From assembly GCA_900542235.1 (NCBI GenBank), contig UQNB01000023.1, positions 1-28,529 of the forward strand: DNA of 28,529 nt. The letters run 5' to 3'. Positions 1-9,051 of the stretch are shown one piece after another (the stretch's first letter is position 1; each line of letters starts with the position of its first letter). The translations under genes and the position numbers were made by a program. The notes below the pieces were generated by a model. It did not search any database. It saw nothing but the letters and a program-made list of their open reading frames with translations, and had not been told where the DNA came from. The DNA is from an uncultured Collinsella sp. GTDB lineage: Bacteria > Actinomycetota > Coriobacteriia > Coriobacteriales > Coriobacteriaceae.

Positions 1-1557
1 GGGTGCCTCAACAACCGGCTCGGCCTCAGCCACAACCTCGGGCTCGGCCTCAGCCTTCTCGGCCGCAGCCTCCACACCCGCCGGCCTCTCAATCTCCGGG
101 TGCATAAAGAAGTACAGGTCCAGATACTTATCGGCCGAACGCGTCCAGCTAAAGTCCTGGCTCATGGCCTGCGTGACCAGCTGGTTCCATGCCTCACGGT
201 TATCCCAGAACAGGCGCGCTGCGCGGAAGACCGCGTCGCCCATCTCGTCGCCATTAAAGTTGCTAAACGAGAAGCCCGTACCCTCGCCGGTAAACTCGTT
301 ATACGGGATCACGGTGTCCTTCAAGCCACCGGTCTCGCGCACGATGGGCAGGGTGCCGTAGCGCATGGCGATGATCTGCGACAGACCGCAGGGCTCAAAC
401 TTCGAAGGCATCAGGAACATGTCGGCGGCGGCGTACATACGCTGCGACAGTGCCGGATCGAATTCGATGCGCGCGGCCATGGTGCCAGGGTACTTGTCCT
501 GGAAGTAGCGCAGGCCGTCCTCGTAGTCGCGGTCGCCTGTGCCCAGCACGGCCACCTGAACGCCGCCGGACAGGATGCGGTCGAGCGCGTACATGACCAG
601 GTCCATGCCCTTCTGGCGCGTCAGGCGCGTGACCATCACCATGAGCGGACGGTCGTCGCGAACCTCGAGGCCTAGCTCTTCCTGCAGCTTGGCCTTGCAC
701 ACGGCCTTGCCGGAACGATCGTCAATCGTGTAGTTGGCGGCAATGCGCTTGTCGGTTGCCGGGTCAAAGCCCGCCACGTCAATGCCATTCAAAATGCCCT
801 GCAGCGCGTAGGAACGCTCGCGCAGCACGCCGTCCAGGCCCTCGCCAAACTCGGGTGTCTGGATCTCGCCCGCATAGGTGGGGCTCACCGTTGTGATGGC
901 GTCGGCATAGTGCAGCGCGCCCAGCATGTAGTTGATGCTGCAGGCGTCGCAGCGCAGCTGCGAGGCGGCCGCCGGAATATGCGCCACACCCAGGATGTCC
1001 TCCATCACGGTGTCGCTAAACTGGCCCTGGAACGCCACGTTGTGGATCGAGAACACGGTCTTGACGCGGTCGTACAGCGGCAGGCCCTGGTAGAACTCGC
1101 GTAAGAACACTGGTGCCAGTGCCGTCTGCCAGTCGTTGCAATGCAGGATGTCGCACTCAAAGCCGGCCGGCAGGTGCTGCAGGCTCTCGGTGATGGCCTT
1201 GGAGAAGAACGCAAAGCGCTCACCGTCGTCAAAGAAGCCGTACGGATAGTCGCGCGCAAAGTAGCGCTCGTTGTCGATGAACATATAGGTGACGCCGTCG
1301 TGCTCGAGCTTCTCGAGTCCGCAGTACTCGTTGCGCCAGCCCAGACTCACGTAAAAGTCGGAGAAGTGCTCCATCTGCGCCTTGTACTCGTCCTTGATGG
1401 TGGCGTACTTGGGCACCATCACGATAACTTCGGCGCCGGCGCGCACAAGCGCCGCAGGCAGCGAGCCTGCCACGTCGCCCAGGCCACCGGTCTTTACAAA
1501 CGGTGCGCACTCGGCCGAGGCAAACACGATCTGCATCTTTTTGCTGGAATCTGCCAT
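1..1557 (-). CDS. glgA: Glycogen synthase GlgA (ADP-glucose type), 3' end cut by window edge
   Basis: Transfers glucose from ADP-glucose to the non-reducing end of a growing alpha-1,4-glucan (GT5 family, cytoplasmic). The frame is open from ATG 1557 to position 1 without a stop (519 codons). The ADP-glucose loop KTGGLGDVAGSLP begins near residue 22, HCNDWQTA follows in the N-terminal Rossmann domain, RLTRQKGMDL lies near 311-320, and FEPCGLSQ holds the conserved acidic residue at about E388. The start is supported by GGGAGA just upstream. The usual family length is about 480 residues. Here the catalytic part ends near residue 485 and is followed by an acidic Glu/Ala/Val/Pro tail with a repeated AEAEP unit that runs off the window. 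It is the last visible gene of the glg operon, 90 nt after glgD. Identity is firm; total length and tail end are unknown. Confidence 0.95.
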   Translation of the reverse strand, partial: MADSSKKMQIVFASAECAPFVKTGGLGDVAGSLPAALVRAGAEVIVMVPKYATIKDEYKAQMEHFSDFYVSLGWRNEYCGLEKLEHDGVTYMFIDNERYFARDYPYGFFDDGERFAFFSKAITESLQHLPAGFECDILHCNDWQTALAPVFLREFYQGLPLYDRVKTVFSIHNVAFQGQFSDTVMEDILGVAHIPAAASQLRCDACSINYMLGALHYADAITTVSPTYAGEIQTPEFGEGLDGVLRERSYALQGILNGIDVAGFDPATDKRIAANYTIDDRSGKAVCKAKLQEELGLEVRDDRPLMVMVTRLTRQKGMDLVMYALDRILSGGVQVAVLGTGDRDYEDGLRYFQDKYPGTMAARIEFDPALSQRMYAAADMFLMPSKFEPCGLSQIIAMRYGTLPIVRETGGLKDTVIPYNEFTGEGTGFSFSNFNGDEMGDAVFRAARLFWDNREAWNQLVTQAMSQDFSWTRSADKYLDLYFFMHPEIERPAGVEAAAEKAEAEPEVVAEAEPVVEAP

Positions 1558-1580
1558 ATTGTCTCCCATGTTGCAATTCG

Positions 1581-1616
1581 AGAATAGCCGCCTGGCGCTA
1601 ACCGGGCGGCTATTCT
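1581..1616 (-). repeat. Perfect 12-bp inverted repeat between glgD and glgA
   Basis: AGAATAGCCGCC (1581-1592) is the exact reverse complement of GGCGGCTATTCT (1605-1616), with a 12-nt loop. It fills most of the glgD-glgA gap. No run of T follows on either strand, so it does not look like a normal intrinsic terminator. A role as RNA processing or stability element, or as a partial attenuator setting glgA level, is inference. Confidence 0.7.
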
Positions 1617-1647
1617 ACTTGTTACGAGCGATGTTGCGGTGCCAACG

Positions 1648-2775
1648 TTAACGTACGATGGTGGTGTCGGAAGTTAACGGAGCCTTGCCCAGCACCAGGA
1701 TGTTCTCGGGCGTGCCGCGAAGCTCGGTGTTGGTGGGAACCACGTTGTTCTTGTCCAGAATGGCATTCTCGACGCGGGCGCCGCTCTTGATGATGCAGCT
1801 CTGGTTGATGATCGAGTTGGTCACCGAAGCGCCCTCCTCGACCACGACGCCGCGCGACAGGATCGAGTTGCGCACGGTGCCCTTGATGATGCAACCGGCC
1901 GAGATAATCGAGTTGCAGGCGTGGCTGCCGGTCGCATAGCGCGAAGGCGGCACGTCGTGAGCCTTGGTCAGGATCGGGCGCTCGGGATCGAAGAGCTGGT
2001 CGGCCACGGTCTGGTCGAGCAGGTCCATGCTGCGGCGATACAGCGACTTCTCGCTAAACACGCCCACGACCTCGCCCTTGTACTCGTAGCTGCATACGTC
2101 GATGTTGCCAAAGTCGCCCTGGAGTGCCTCGAGCAGGTCCAGATAGTCGGCGGCCTGGTAGTGGTCGATAATCTCGAGCAGCGTTTCGCGGTTGACGATG
2201 CAGCAGTCCATGGAGGCGTTGTCGCCGTACACGACGCCGGCGCTCACGCCCGTCAGGCGGCCGTTCTCGTTAATCTCGAGCTTGGTCTCGTCCTCGACAT
2301 TGCGCGTGGCCTTGCAGTACACCACGGTCATCTGGGCACCAGAGTTCTCGTGCGCCTCGATGATGGTGTTGAGGTCCATGTTAAAGATGATGTTGGTGCC
2401 CATCATCACGACATAGGGCTTCTCCGAGCGCTGGAACAGCGTCTTGTTGGAGATGATGTCGCGCAGCAGGAAGCGCATGCCGCCCTTGGTGGTGCCATAC
2501 GCGTTGCCGGGCACCATGAACAGACCGCCCTTCTTGCGGTCCAGGCCCCAGTCCTTGCCCGAGCCCACGTGGTCGATCAGCGAACGGTAGTTGCCCGGCA
2601 TGACGACACCGACGGTCTTGATGCCGGCATTCATCATGTTGGACAGCGGGAAGTCGATCAGGCGGTAGCGGCCCAAAAACGGAACGGACGCGATGGGGCG
2701 ATCCTTGAGCAGCACGCTGCCGTAGGTCGAAGAGTAGTTAGCGGTGATATAACCGATGGCCTTACGATTGATCAT
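1648..2775 (-). CDS. glgD: GlgD, non-catalytic-type ADP-glucose pyrophosphorylase subunit
   Basis: Homologue of GlgC that in Firmicutes pairs with GlgC to form the ADP-glucose pyrophosphorylase. The product is 375 residues: a nucleotidyltransferase domain followed by a left-handed beta-helix of hexapeptide repeats (about 280-365). The substrate-positioning strand YRLIDFPLSNMMNAGI is kept, but the N-terminal Gly-rich nucleotide loop GGxGxRL seen in its neighbour GlgC is replaced by AIGYITANYSSTYGS. This is typical of GlgD and suggests weak or no catalysis. I chose ATG 2775 (MINRKAIGY), 4 nt after the glgC stop, with GGGGGAA about 9 nt upstream. An ATG at 2814 in frame would overlap glgC and has no better site. 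Translation is probably coupled to glgC. Confidence 0.93.
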   Translation of the reverse strand: MINRKAIGYITANYSSTYGSVLLKDRPIASVPFLGRYRLIDFPLSNMMNAGIKTVGVVMPGNYRSLIDHVGSGKDWGLDRKKGGLFMVPGNAYGTTKGGMRFLLRDIISNKTLFQRSEKPYVVMMGTNIIFNMDLNTIIEAHENSGAQMTVVYCKATRNVEDETKLEINENGRLTGVSAGVVYGDNASMDCCIVNRETLLEIIDHYQAADYLDLLEALQGDFGNIDVCSYEYKGEVVGVFSEKSLYRRSMDLLDQTVADQLFDPERPILTKAHDVPPSRYATGSHACNSIISAGCIIKGTVRNSILSRGVVVEEGASVTNSIINQSCIIKSGARVENAILDKNNVVPTNTELRGTPENILVLGKAPLTSDTTIVR

Positions 2776-2779
2776 CGGA

Positions 2780-3928
2780 TCATTCCCCCTTCCCGATAAC
2801 GACGTCATTTCCAACGACGGCCGTATCCTTGGTGGTATCGACAGAGCCGAGCTTCACGCCCTCTTCGACCGTGGAGTTCTCGCCCAAAATAGCGCGGCAG
2901 ATGTGCGCGCCGCTCTTAACGTGCGCACCCGGCAGCAGCACGGAGTCCTCGACCACGGCGCGCTCCTCGATGATGACATCGGTCGAAAGGATCGAGTGGC
3001 GAGCGGTGCCGTAGATCTTGCAGCCATTGGAGACCAGGCAGTCGTCTAGGCGGCCGTCCGGGCCAATATAGTGCGGCGGACGCGTGGTGATGTTGGACAT
3101 GATGGGGAAGTTCTTGTCGAACAGATCGAACTCGGGGTTGTTACCCAGCAGGTCCATCGAGGTCTCATGGAAGCTGGCGATGGTGCCGACGTCCTTCCAG
3201 AAGCCGTGGAACTCGTAGCTGTACAGGCGCTTGTTCTCACCGAGCAGCTTGGGGATGATGTCCTTGCCAAAGTCGTGGCTCGAGCGCTGGTCCAGAGCGT
3301 CCTCCTCGAGCGCCTCGATCAGCACGTCGGCCGAGAAGATGTAGATGCCCATGGACGCGAGGTTCGAATCGGGCTTCTCGGGCTTCTCGGTGAACTTGGT
3401 GATGCGGCCGTCTTCGGGGTCGGTGGTCAGGATGCCAAAGCGGCTGGCCTCCTCCCACGGCACGGGCATAACGCTCACCGTGAGGTCGGCGTTGTTCTCA
3501 ATGTGCGTCTTGAGCATCTTGCGGTAGTCCATGCGATACAGGTGATCGCCCGAAAGAATCAGGACGTACTTGGGGTCGTTGGCCTTGATGTAGTCGAGGT
3601 TCTGCGTAATGGCGTCGGCCGTGCCCGCATACCAGGCGCCACCGGTCTGCGTCTCGTACGGCGGCAGGATCGACACGCCGCCGTCGCGGCTGTCCAGATC
3701 CCAAGCCTCGCCGGAGCCCACATAGGCATGCAGCAGGTAGGGACGGTACTGCGTCAGAACGCCCACCGTGTCGATGCCCGAGTTGGAGCAGTTGGAGAGC
3801 GAAAAGTCGATAATGCGGAACTTACCACCAAAGCTAACCGCCGGCTTGGCGATCTTTTGGGTGAGTGCCCCCAATCGGCTGCCCTGTCCTCCTGCGAGGA
3901 GCATCGCGATGCATTCTTTCTTACTCAT
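2780..3928 (-). CDS. glgC: Glucose-1-phosphate adenylyltransferase GlgC
   Basis: Makes ADP-glucose and PPi from ATP and glucose-1-phosphate, the committed step of bacterial glycogen synthesis. The product is 382 residues, normal for the family. The nucleotide loop LLAGGQGSRLGALT lies at about 10-23, followed by KPAVSFGGKFRIIDFSLSN, the GDHLYRMDY motif for metal and substrate, and FTEKPEKP, whose Lys contacts the sugar phosphate. The C-terminal beta-helix is full of hexapeptide repeats and carries the allosteric site in known enzymes. The start ATG 3928 has a clear AGGAG 7 nt upstream. It sits 104 nt downstream of glgP and 4 nt before glgD, with which it probably forms a heterotetramer. Confidence 0.96.
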   Translation of the reverse strand: MSKKECIAMLLAGGQGSRLGALTQKIAKPAVSFGGKFRIIDFSLSNCSNSGIDTVGVLTQYRPYLLHAYVGSGEAWDLDSRDGGVSILPPYETQTGGAWYAGTADAITQNLDYIKANDPKYVLILSGDHLYRMDYRKMLKTHIENNADLTVSVMPVPWEEASRFGILTTDPEDGRITKFTEKPEKPDSNLASMGIYIFSADVLIEALEEDALDQRSSHDFGKDIIPKLLGENKRLYSYEFHGFWKDVGTIASFHETSMDLLGNNPEFDLFDKNFPIMSNITTRPPHYIGPDGRLDDCLVSNGCKIYGTARHSILSTDVIIEERAVVEDSVLLPGAHVKSGAHICRAILGENSTVEEGVKLGSVDTTKDTAVVGNDVVIGKGE

Positions 3929-3967
3929 CGATTTCTCCTTCTGTCATCGATGTTCCTAACCCATTAG

Positions 3968-3998
3968 CGACGGGCGCGGCGCACTGTCACGCCCGTCG
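3968..3998 (-). repeat. Perfect 9-bp inverted repeat between glgP and glgC
   Basis: CGACGGGCG (3968-3976) pairs exactly with CGCCCGTCG (3990-3998) around a 13-nt loop. It lies in the 104-nt gap upstream of the glgC ribosome site. No T-tract follows. It could form a stable RNA hairpin separating the degradative glgP from glgC, but function is inferred only from position. Confidence 0.65.
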
Positions 3999-4032
3999 AG
4001 TAATGCCGTGCGGCAAAGGGAGCTTGCGCGCT

Positions 4033-6459
4033 TTATGCGTGCCAGATCTCGTCGCGATACTCGCGAATGGTGCGGTCGGACGAGAACCAGCCACTCGAGG
4101 CGGTGTTGAGCAGGGCCTTGCGGTTCCAGGTCTCCTGGTCGCCGTAGCTGCCCGTGAGGTTCTCCCATGCATCAACGTAGCTGCGGAAGTCGGCCATGAC
4201 CAGGTCGGGGTCGTTGTTGTTCATGAGCTCGTTGTAGATACTCTCGAAGTTGCCCGAAAGGCCGGCAAAGGTGTTGTCCTTGAGCTCGTCCATCACGCGG
4301 CCTAGACGCTCGCGGTCGCCGTTGAGGGTATCCCACGCAAAGTAGTTGTTGGATGCCCAGAGCTGCTCGACCTCGGGAGCGGTCAGGCCAAAGATGGCCT
4401 CGTTCTCACGGCCGGCCAGGTCGGCGATCTCGATGTTGGCGCCGTCGAGGGTGCCCAGCGTAATGGCGCCGTTCATCATGAGCTTCATGTTGGACGTGCC
4501 CGAGGCCTCCTTGCCGGCCGTGGAGATCTGCTCCGAGATCTCGGCGGCGGGGTAGATGAGCTGGGCGTTGCTCACGCGGAAGTTGGGGATAAAGCAGACC
4601 TTCATGACCTCGTTGACGCGGGCATCGTTGTTGATGACGTCGGCAACGGAGTTAATGAGGCGGATGGTCTCCTTGGCGAAGGTGTAGCTCGAGGCAGCCT
4701 TGCCACTAAAGATGAAGGTCGTCGGCGTCACGTGGAAGTTGGGGTCGGCGATGCGACGGTTGTAGATGTCCATCACCTTCATGATGTTCATGAGCTGGCG
4801 CTTATAGGCGTGGAAGCGCTTTACCTGGACATCGAAGACGGTGTTGGGGTCAATAACCAGACCGGTCTCGGCCTTAACGTAGGCGGCCAGACGCTCCTTG
4901 TTGGCGCGCTTGGAGGCACCCACGGCCTTCAGGAACTCGGTGTCGTCCTTAAACTCCTTGAGTTTCTCAAGCTCAAAGGCGTCTTTGAGCCAGCCATCGC
5001 CAATGGCCTCGGTCACGAGCTTGGCGTAGGTGGGGTTGGCCTCGGCAAAGAAGCGACGGTGCGAGATGCCGTTGGTCTTGTTGTTGAACTTCTCGGGCGT
5101 CAGGGCATAGAAGTCCTTGAGCACGATCTTCTTGATGATGTCGGAATGGATCTTGGCCACGCCGTTGACGCTGTGGCTGCAGATCACGGACAGGTTGGCC
5201 ATGCGAATCTCGCCGTCCCACAGGATGGCGGTCTGGCGCAGACGCTCCTGCCAGCCCTCCTGTGTGGTGTCGAACGACTCGTGCCAACGACGGCTGATCT
5301 CGTCGATGATCTGGTACACGCGGGGGAGGAGCTTGGAGAACGTGCCGATAGGCCACTTCTCCAAGGCCTCGGGCAGGATGGTGTGGTTGGTGTAGCTCAC
5401 GACCTGCGTCACGATGTTCCAGGCGTCGTCCCACTCGAGCTTCTTCTCGTCGATGAGGATACGCATGAGCTCGGGGCCGCACATGGCGGGGTGGGTATCG
5501 TTGGTGTGGATGGCCACAAACTGCGGCAGCAGCTCCCAGTTCGCGCCGTGCTCCTTCTCAAAGGTGTCGAGCAGGCTGTAGATACCGGCCGAAACAAACA
5601 GGTACTCCTGCTTCAGGCGCAGCAGACGGCCGTGCTCGCCGGCGTCGTTGGGGTAGAGGATGGCGCTGATGGCCTCGGCTTCGGCGCGCTCGGCGTCGGC
5701 CAGGGCGTAGTCGCCGCGGTTGAATGCCTCAAGGTCAAAGTGCTCCTCGACCGGCTCGGCGGCCCAGACGCGCAGCTTGTTGACGGTCTCGCCGGCATAG
5801 CCCACCACGGGGATGTCATAAGGGACAGCCAGGATGTCCTGCGTGTCCACCGTGCGGTAGAACGTGCGGCCGTTCTCCTCAAAGCCCTCAACATGGCCAC
5901 CAAACTTGATGGTCACGGCCTTGTCCTGACGACGGACCTCCCAGGGATAGCCGTGGGTGAGCCACTCGTCGGTGGCCTCGACCTGGCTGCCGTTGACAAT
6001 CTCCTGCTAAAACGGGCCGTAGCGGTAGCGCATGCCGTTGCCATAGCCGGCAATGCCCTCGGCTGCCATGGAATCCAGGAAGCACGCTGCCAGACGGCCC
6101 AGGCCACCGTTGCCCAGAGCCGGATCGGGCTCCTGGTTCTCGATGACGGACAGGTCAAAGCCCATGTCGTCGAGCGCCTCGGCGACCATGTCGCGCACGC
6201 CAAAGTTGAGCAGGTAGTTGTCGAGCAGGCGACCGATCAAAAACTCGATCGAGAAATAGTACACGCGCTTCTTGCCCTCGGCGGTGGCGCGGGCGTCACT
6301 CTTGGTGGCAACGGTGCGGGCCTTCTCGGCCACGAGCTTGGCCAGCGCGTTAAAGCGGTCCAGGTCGCTGGCGGCCTCGACGCTCTTGCCGCTAATGCTC
6401 ATGACGGCATCGCGATAGAGCTCGGTAAACTCCTGCTTGTTGTCGAAGATCTTATTCAT
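4033..6459 (-). pseudogene. glgP: Glycogen phosphorylase GlgP interrupted by an in-frame TAG
   Basis: Glycogen/starch phosphorylase (GT35, PLP-dependent) that releases glucose-1-phosphate from alpha-1,4-glucan ends. Full span is 808 residue positions, normal length. The first 150 codons from ATG 6459 (SD GGAAAGGAAC) read MNKIFDNKQEF up to YRYGPF, then TAG at 6009-6007. The same frame continues directly as QEIVNGSQVEATDEWL, the usual sequence after that point, and runs to the stop at 4033. The C-terminal part keeps KTNGISHRR, the PLP lysine in EASGTSNMKLMMNGA (about K659) and GTLDGANIEI. There is no frame change, only one nonsense codon in a surface-type position where the family usually has Lys, Arg, Glu or Gln. 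Unless TAG is read through, the N-terminal piece is inactive and the C-terminal piece lacks a good start (first option GTG 5916 without a clear SD). Sequencing error is a real alternative. Confidence 0.9.
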
Positions 6460-6514
6460 ACGTTCCTTTCCCCCGGGGATGTTTCTCCCGGAACGGTTAT
6501 GACTTGTATCCTAC

Positions 6515-6546
6515 GCCCCGTCGGGGCGGGTAATTACAGCTGTAAC
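6515..6546 (-). repeat. Short palindromes between glgB and glgP
   Basis: The 94-nt gap between the glgB stop and glgP start holds CGCCCC-gtc-GGGGCG (6515-6529) and, beside it, the 12-bp perfect palindrome TTACAGCTGTAA (6535-6546) just after the glgB stop. Neither is followed by a T-run. They may be weak RNA hairpins; no function can be shown. Confidence 0.45.
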
Positions 6547-6553
6547 GGTTTTG

Positions 6554-8830
6554 TTACGCATCCTTGGCAGACGGCTTAACAGAAGCAGACTTGGCCTTGG
6601 TAGCGGCCTTTTTGGCAGCCGGTTTCTTGGCTGCGGCCTTAGCAGCGGGCTTTGCGGCAGCCTTGGCCTTGGCCTTGGTCGTCGCAGCCTTGGCCTTGGC
6701 GGGAGCCTTCTTGGCAGCTGCAGGCTTAGGCTTCACCGAGGACGTGCGCTTCTTGGGCGCAGCCTTGGGCTCCTTGACCATCGGCGGCTTATAGCTGCTG
6801 GGACCGCGGCGCTTAAGCACCACGCCTGCCAGGCCAGGCACCTTAATCTCAATGGAGTCCATCTGCCCGTTCCAGGGATAGGGCTCGCTCGAGCAGGTGT
6901 AGGGTTCCTCGCCGGCATAGCCGCTGCCACCGAACTCTGGACGGTCGGAATCAAAGATGACCTCCCAGTCGCCCTCGCGCGGCACGCCCACGCGGAAGCT
7001 CTCGTAGCTCGCCGGGTCAAAGTTGATCAGGATCACCAGGTCGTCGTCGATGTCCTCGCCCTGGCGCACAAAGCTCACGATGGACTGCTTGGAGTTGTCC
7101 GCATCGATCCAGGTAAAGCCGTCGTCGGTGTAGCCGCGCTCGTACAGGGCGGGCTCGGCGGTGTACAGGTGGTTGAGCGCCTTGATAAACGCCTGATGAT
7201 GACGGTGAGTCTCGTACTCCTCGGTTAGGAACCACTGGATGGACTCGTAGTAGCGCCACTCAATAAACTGGCCAATCTCGTTGCCCATAAAGTTGAGCTT
7301 GGCACCGGGGTGCGTCATTTGGTAGAAAGCGAGCGTGCGCAGGCCGGCAAACTGGCGCCACCAGTCGCCCGGCATGCGGCCGATGAGCGAGCACTTGCCG
7401 TGCACGACCTCATCGTGGCTCAGCGGGCAAATAAAGTTCTCGGTAAAGGCGTACATGATGGAGAACGTGAGCAGCCCGTGGTTGCCGGGGCGCCACGGAA
7501 AATCGGTCTGCATGTAGTGCAGGGTATCGTTCATCCAGCCCATGTCCCACTTGTAGTGGAAGCCCAGACCGCCGTCCTGCGGCGGGTAGGTCACGAGCGG
7601 CCACGCGGTGGACTCCTCGGCCATCATCATCACGTCGGGGTAGTGGGCCTCCACGGCGCAGTTGACCTGGCGGATAAACGCGCTGGCATCCAGGTCCTCC
7701 TCAGTTCCGTACTTGTTGAACTTCTTTTGGCCCGGATCGTCGATGCCAAAGTTGAGGTACAGCATGCTGGACACGCCATCCATGCGGATGCCGTCAACGT
7801 GGAAGTTCTCGAGCCAGTACAGCACGTTGGAGACCAGGAAGGAGCGGACCTCGCCGCGGGCGAAGTCAAACTTGTGCGTGCCCCAGTTGGGGTGAATCTC
7901 GTGCTCAAACAGCATGTGGCCGTTAAAGGTGGCAAGGCCGTGGGAGTCGGCGCAAAAACCGCCGGGCACCCAGTCCATGATCACGCCGATGCCTGCCTCG
8001 TGGCATGCATCGATAAAGTGCATGAGTTGCTGCGGGTCGCCATAGCGCGAAGTGGCGGCATAATAGCCGGTCGTCTGGTAGCCCCAGGAGCCATCGAAGG
8101 GATGCTCCATGAGCGGCATGACCTCGATATGCGTATAGCCCATGTCGCGCACGTAGTCCACGAGCTCCACCGACAGGTCGTCGTAGGTGTAAAACTCGCC
8201 GCGCTGCGCGGGGAAGGGATCCATGGGGCCGGGATAGTTGCCATACTCGTCCGGCTCGCCCTGCGGCGCGTCGCCGTGGCGCTTCCACGAGCCAATATGC
8301 ACCTCGTAGATGTTAAGGGGCTGCGACATGTGGTTGTGGCCGGCGCGGCGCTTGAGCCATGCGGCGTCGTTCCATTTGTAGCCATCGAGGGTCCACAGCA
8401 CGCTAGCGGTACCCGGAGGGCACTCGGCCTTGAAGGCGTACGGATCGGCCTTGTACAGTTTTTCGCCCTCGTTGGTCTCGATTAAATATTTATAGAGCTG
8501 GCCTTGTTCTGCGCCAGGAATAAAGCCTTCCCAAATAGCGCTCGTATGCACGGGCACCAGCGGGTTGGCTTCCTCATCCCAGTCGTTAAATTCGCCAATG
8601 ACATGTACGCTCTTTACATCGGGCGCCCAAACGCAAAAGCGCCAGCCGCGCGTACGGTTCTGCGTGTCGGGGTGCGCGCCCATCTTTTCCCAGCTGCGCT
8701 CCCACGTGCCGATGCCAAATAGATAGACATCGTCCTTGGTGAGCTCCGGTGCGTGCGGGGCGGCTTTACGGGTTGCGGGCTTTTTAGCCGTTGGCTTTAG
8801 CTTTGTATCGCTCACGTTTGATCCCATCAT
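6554..8830 (-). CDS. glgB: 1,4-alpha-glucan branching enzyme GlgB with basic Lys/Ala tail
   Basis: Introduces alpha-1,6 branches into glycogen (GH13 with N-terminal CBM48). From ATG 8830 the product is 758 residues. Order: a short basic N-terminus (KLKPTAKKPATRKAAP), CBM48 (WRFCVWAPDVKSVHVIGEFNDW), the GH13 barrel with DGIRMDGVSSMLY (nucleophile about D351), MMAEESTAWP (acid/base about E405) and PLSHDEVVHGK (third acid), and a C-terminal beta domain ending near residue 685. After this come about 70 residues rich in Lys, Ala and Pro with PAAKKA-type repeats and almost no acid, resembling bacterial histone H1-like tails. Such a tail is not part of the standard enzyme. Start choice is uncertain: ATG 8830/8827 have no clear SD, and GTG 8815 (VSDTKLKP) has GGGA 6 nt upstream. 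It is the first gene of the operon. Confidence 0.94.
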   Translation of the reverse strand: MMGSNVSDTKLKPTAKKPATRKAAPHAPELTKDDVYLFGIGTWERSWEKMGAHPDTQNRTRGWRFCVWAPDVKSVHVIGEFNDWDEEANPLVPVHTSAIWEGFIPGAEQGQLYKYLIETNEGEKLYKADPYAFKAECPPGTASVLWTLDGYKWNDAAWLKRRAGHNHMSQPLNIYEVHIGSWKRHGDAPQGEPDEYGNYPGPMDPFPAQRGEFYTYDDLSVELVDYVRDMGYTHIEVMPLMEHPFDGSWGYQTTGYYAATSRYGDPQQLMHFIDACHEAGIGVIMDWVPGGFCADSHGLATFNGHMLFEHEIHPNWGTHKFDFARGEVRSFLVSNVLYWLENFHVDGIRMDGVSSMLYLNFGIDDPGQKKFNKYGTEEDLDASAFIRQVNCAVEAHYPDVMMMAEESTAWPLVTYPPQDGGLGFHYKWDMGWMNDTLHYMQTDFPWRPGNHGLLTFSIMYAFTENFICPLSHDEVVHGKCSLIGRMPGDWWRQFAGLRTLAFYQMTHPGAKLNFMGNEIGQFIEWRYYESIQWFLTEEYETHRHHQAFIKALNHLYTAEPALYERGYTDDGFTWIDADNSKQSIVSFVRQGEDIDDDLVILINFDPASYESFRVGVPREGDWEVIFDSDRPEFGGSGYAGEEPYTCSSEPYPWNGQMDSIEIKVPGLAGVVLKRRGPSSYKPPMVKEPKAAPKKRTSSVKPKPAAAKKAPAKAKAATTKAKAKAAAKPAAKAAAKKPAAKKAATKAKSASVKPSAKDA

Positions 8831-8915
8831 GACGCGGCAGCGTGTTGCCTTGGTGACTAGATGCGAAAGGTCCAAGGCTGCACGAATCGAAGGGACGGCG
8901 ATAGTTCTATGATTC

Positions 8916-8941
8916 GTTCCACCTCGCGTGCTCGGTGGAAC
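8916..8941 (-). repeat. Inverted repeat in the presumed glgB leader
   Basis: GTTCCACC (8916-8923) and GGTGGAAC (8934-8941) are exact reverse complements with a 10-nt spacer, about 85 nt upstream of the glgB start. It could be an RNA hairpin in the glg leader or a protein site. The rest of the 8831-9161 intergenic region contains the operators listed next and no supported gene. Confidence 0.5.
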
Positions 8942-9051
8942 TTTCGGCAGAAACTACGATAACACCTGTACGTTACTTTTATGAAGGAAAGTGGTTTTTG
9001 GGCGGCGTTTAATCGGTAAGCGCCATGTTTAGACCACTGGCAGAATTGCGA

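Noticed and set aside
17..56. Short repeats at the window start as a CRISPR or tandem repeat array
   Set aside because: They lie inside the glgA frame and encode the acidic AEAEP tail; no spacers or regular array.
5914..5916. GTG 5916 as a genuine start of a separate phosphorylase gene
   Set aside because: The 30 codons before it back to the TAG still match phosphorylase (QEIVNGSQVEATDEWL), and no good SD precedes it; one gene with a nonsense codon is the better reading.
4732..6579. 615-codon plus-strand frame opposite glgP
   Set aside because: It is an antisense shadow of a GC-rich gene; the translation is Val/Leu/Gly/His-rich without domains, while the minus strand encodes clear phosphorylase motifs.
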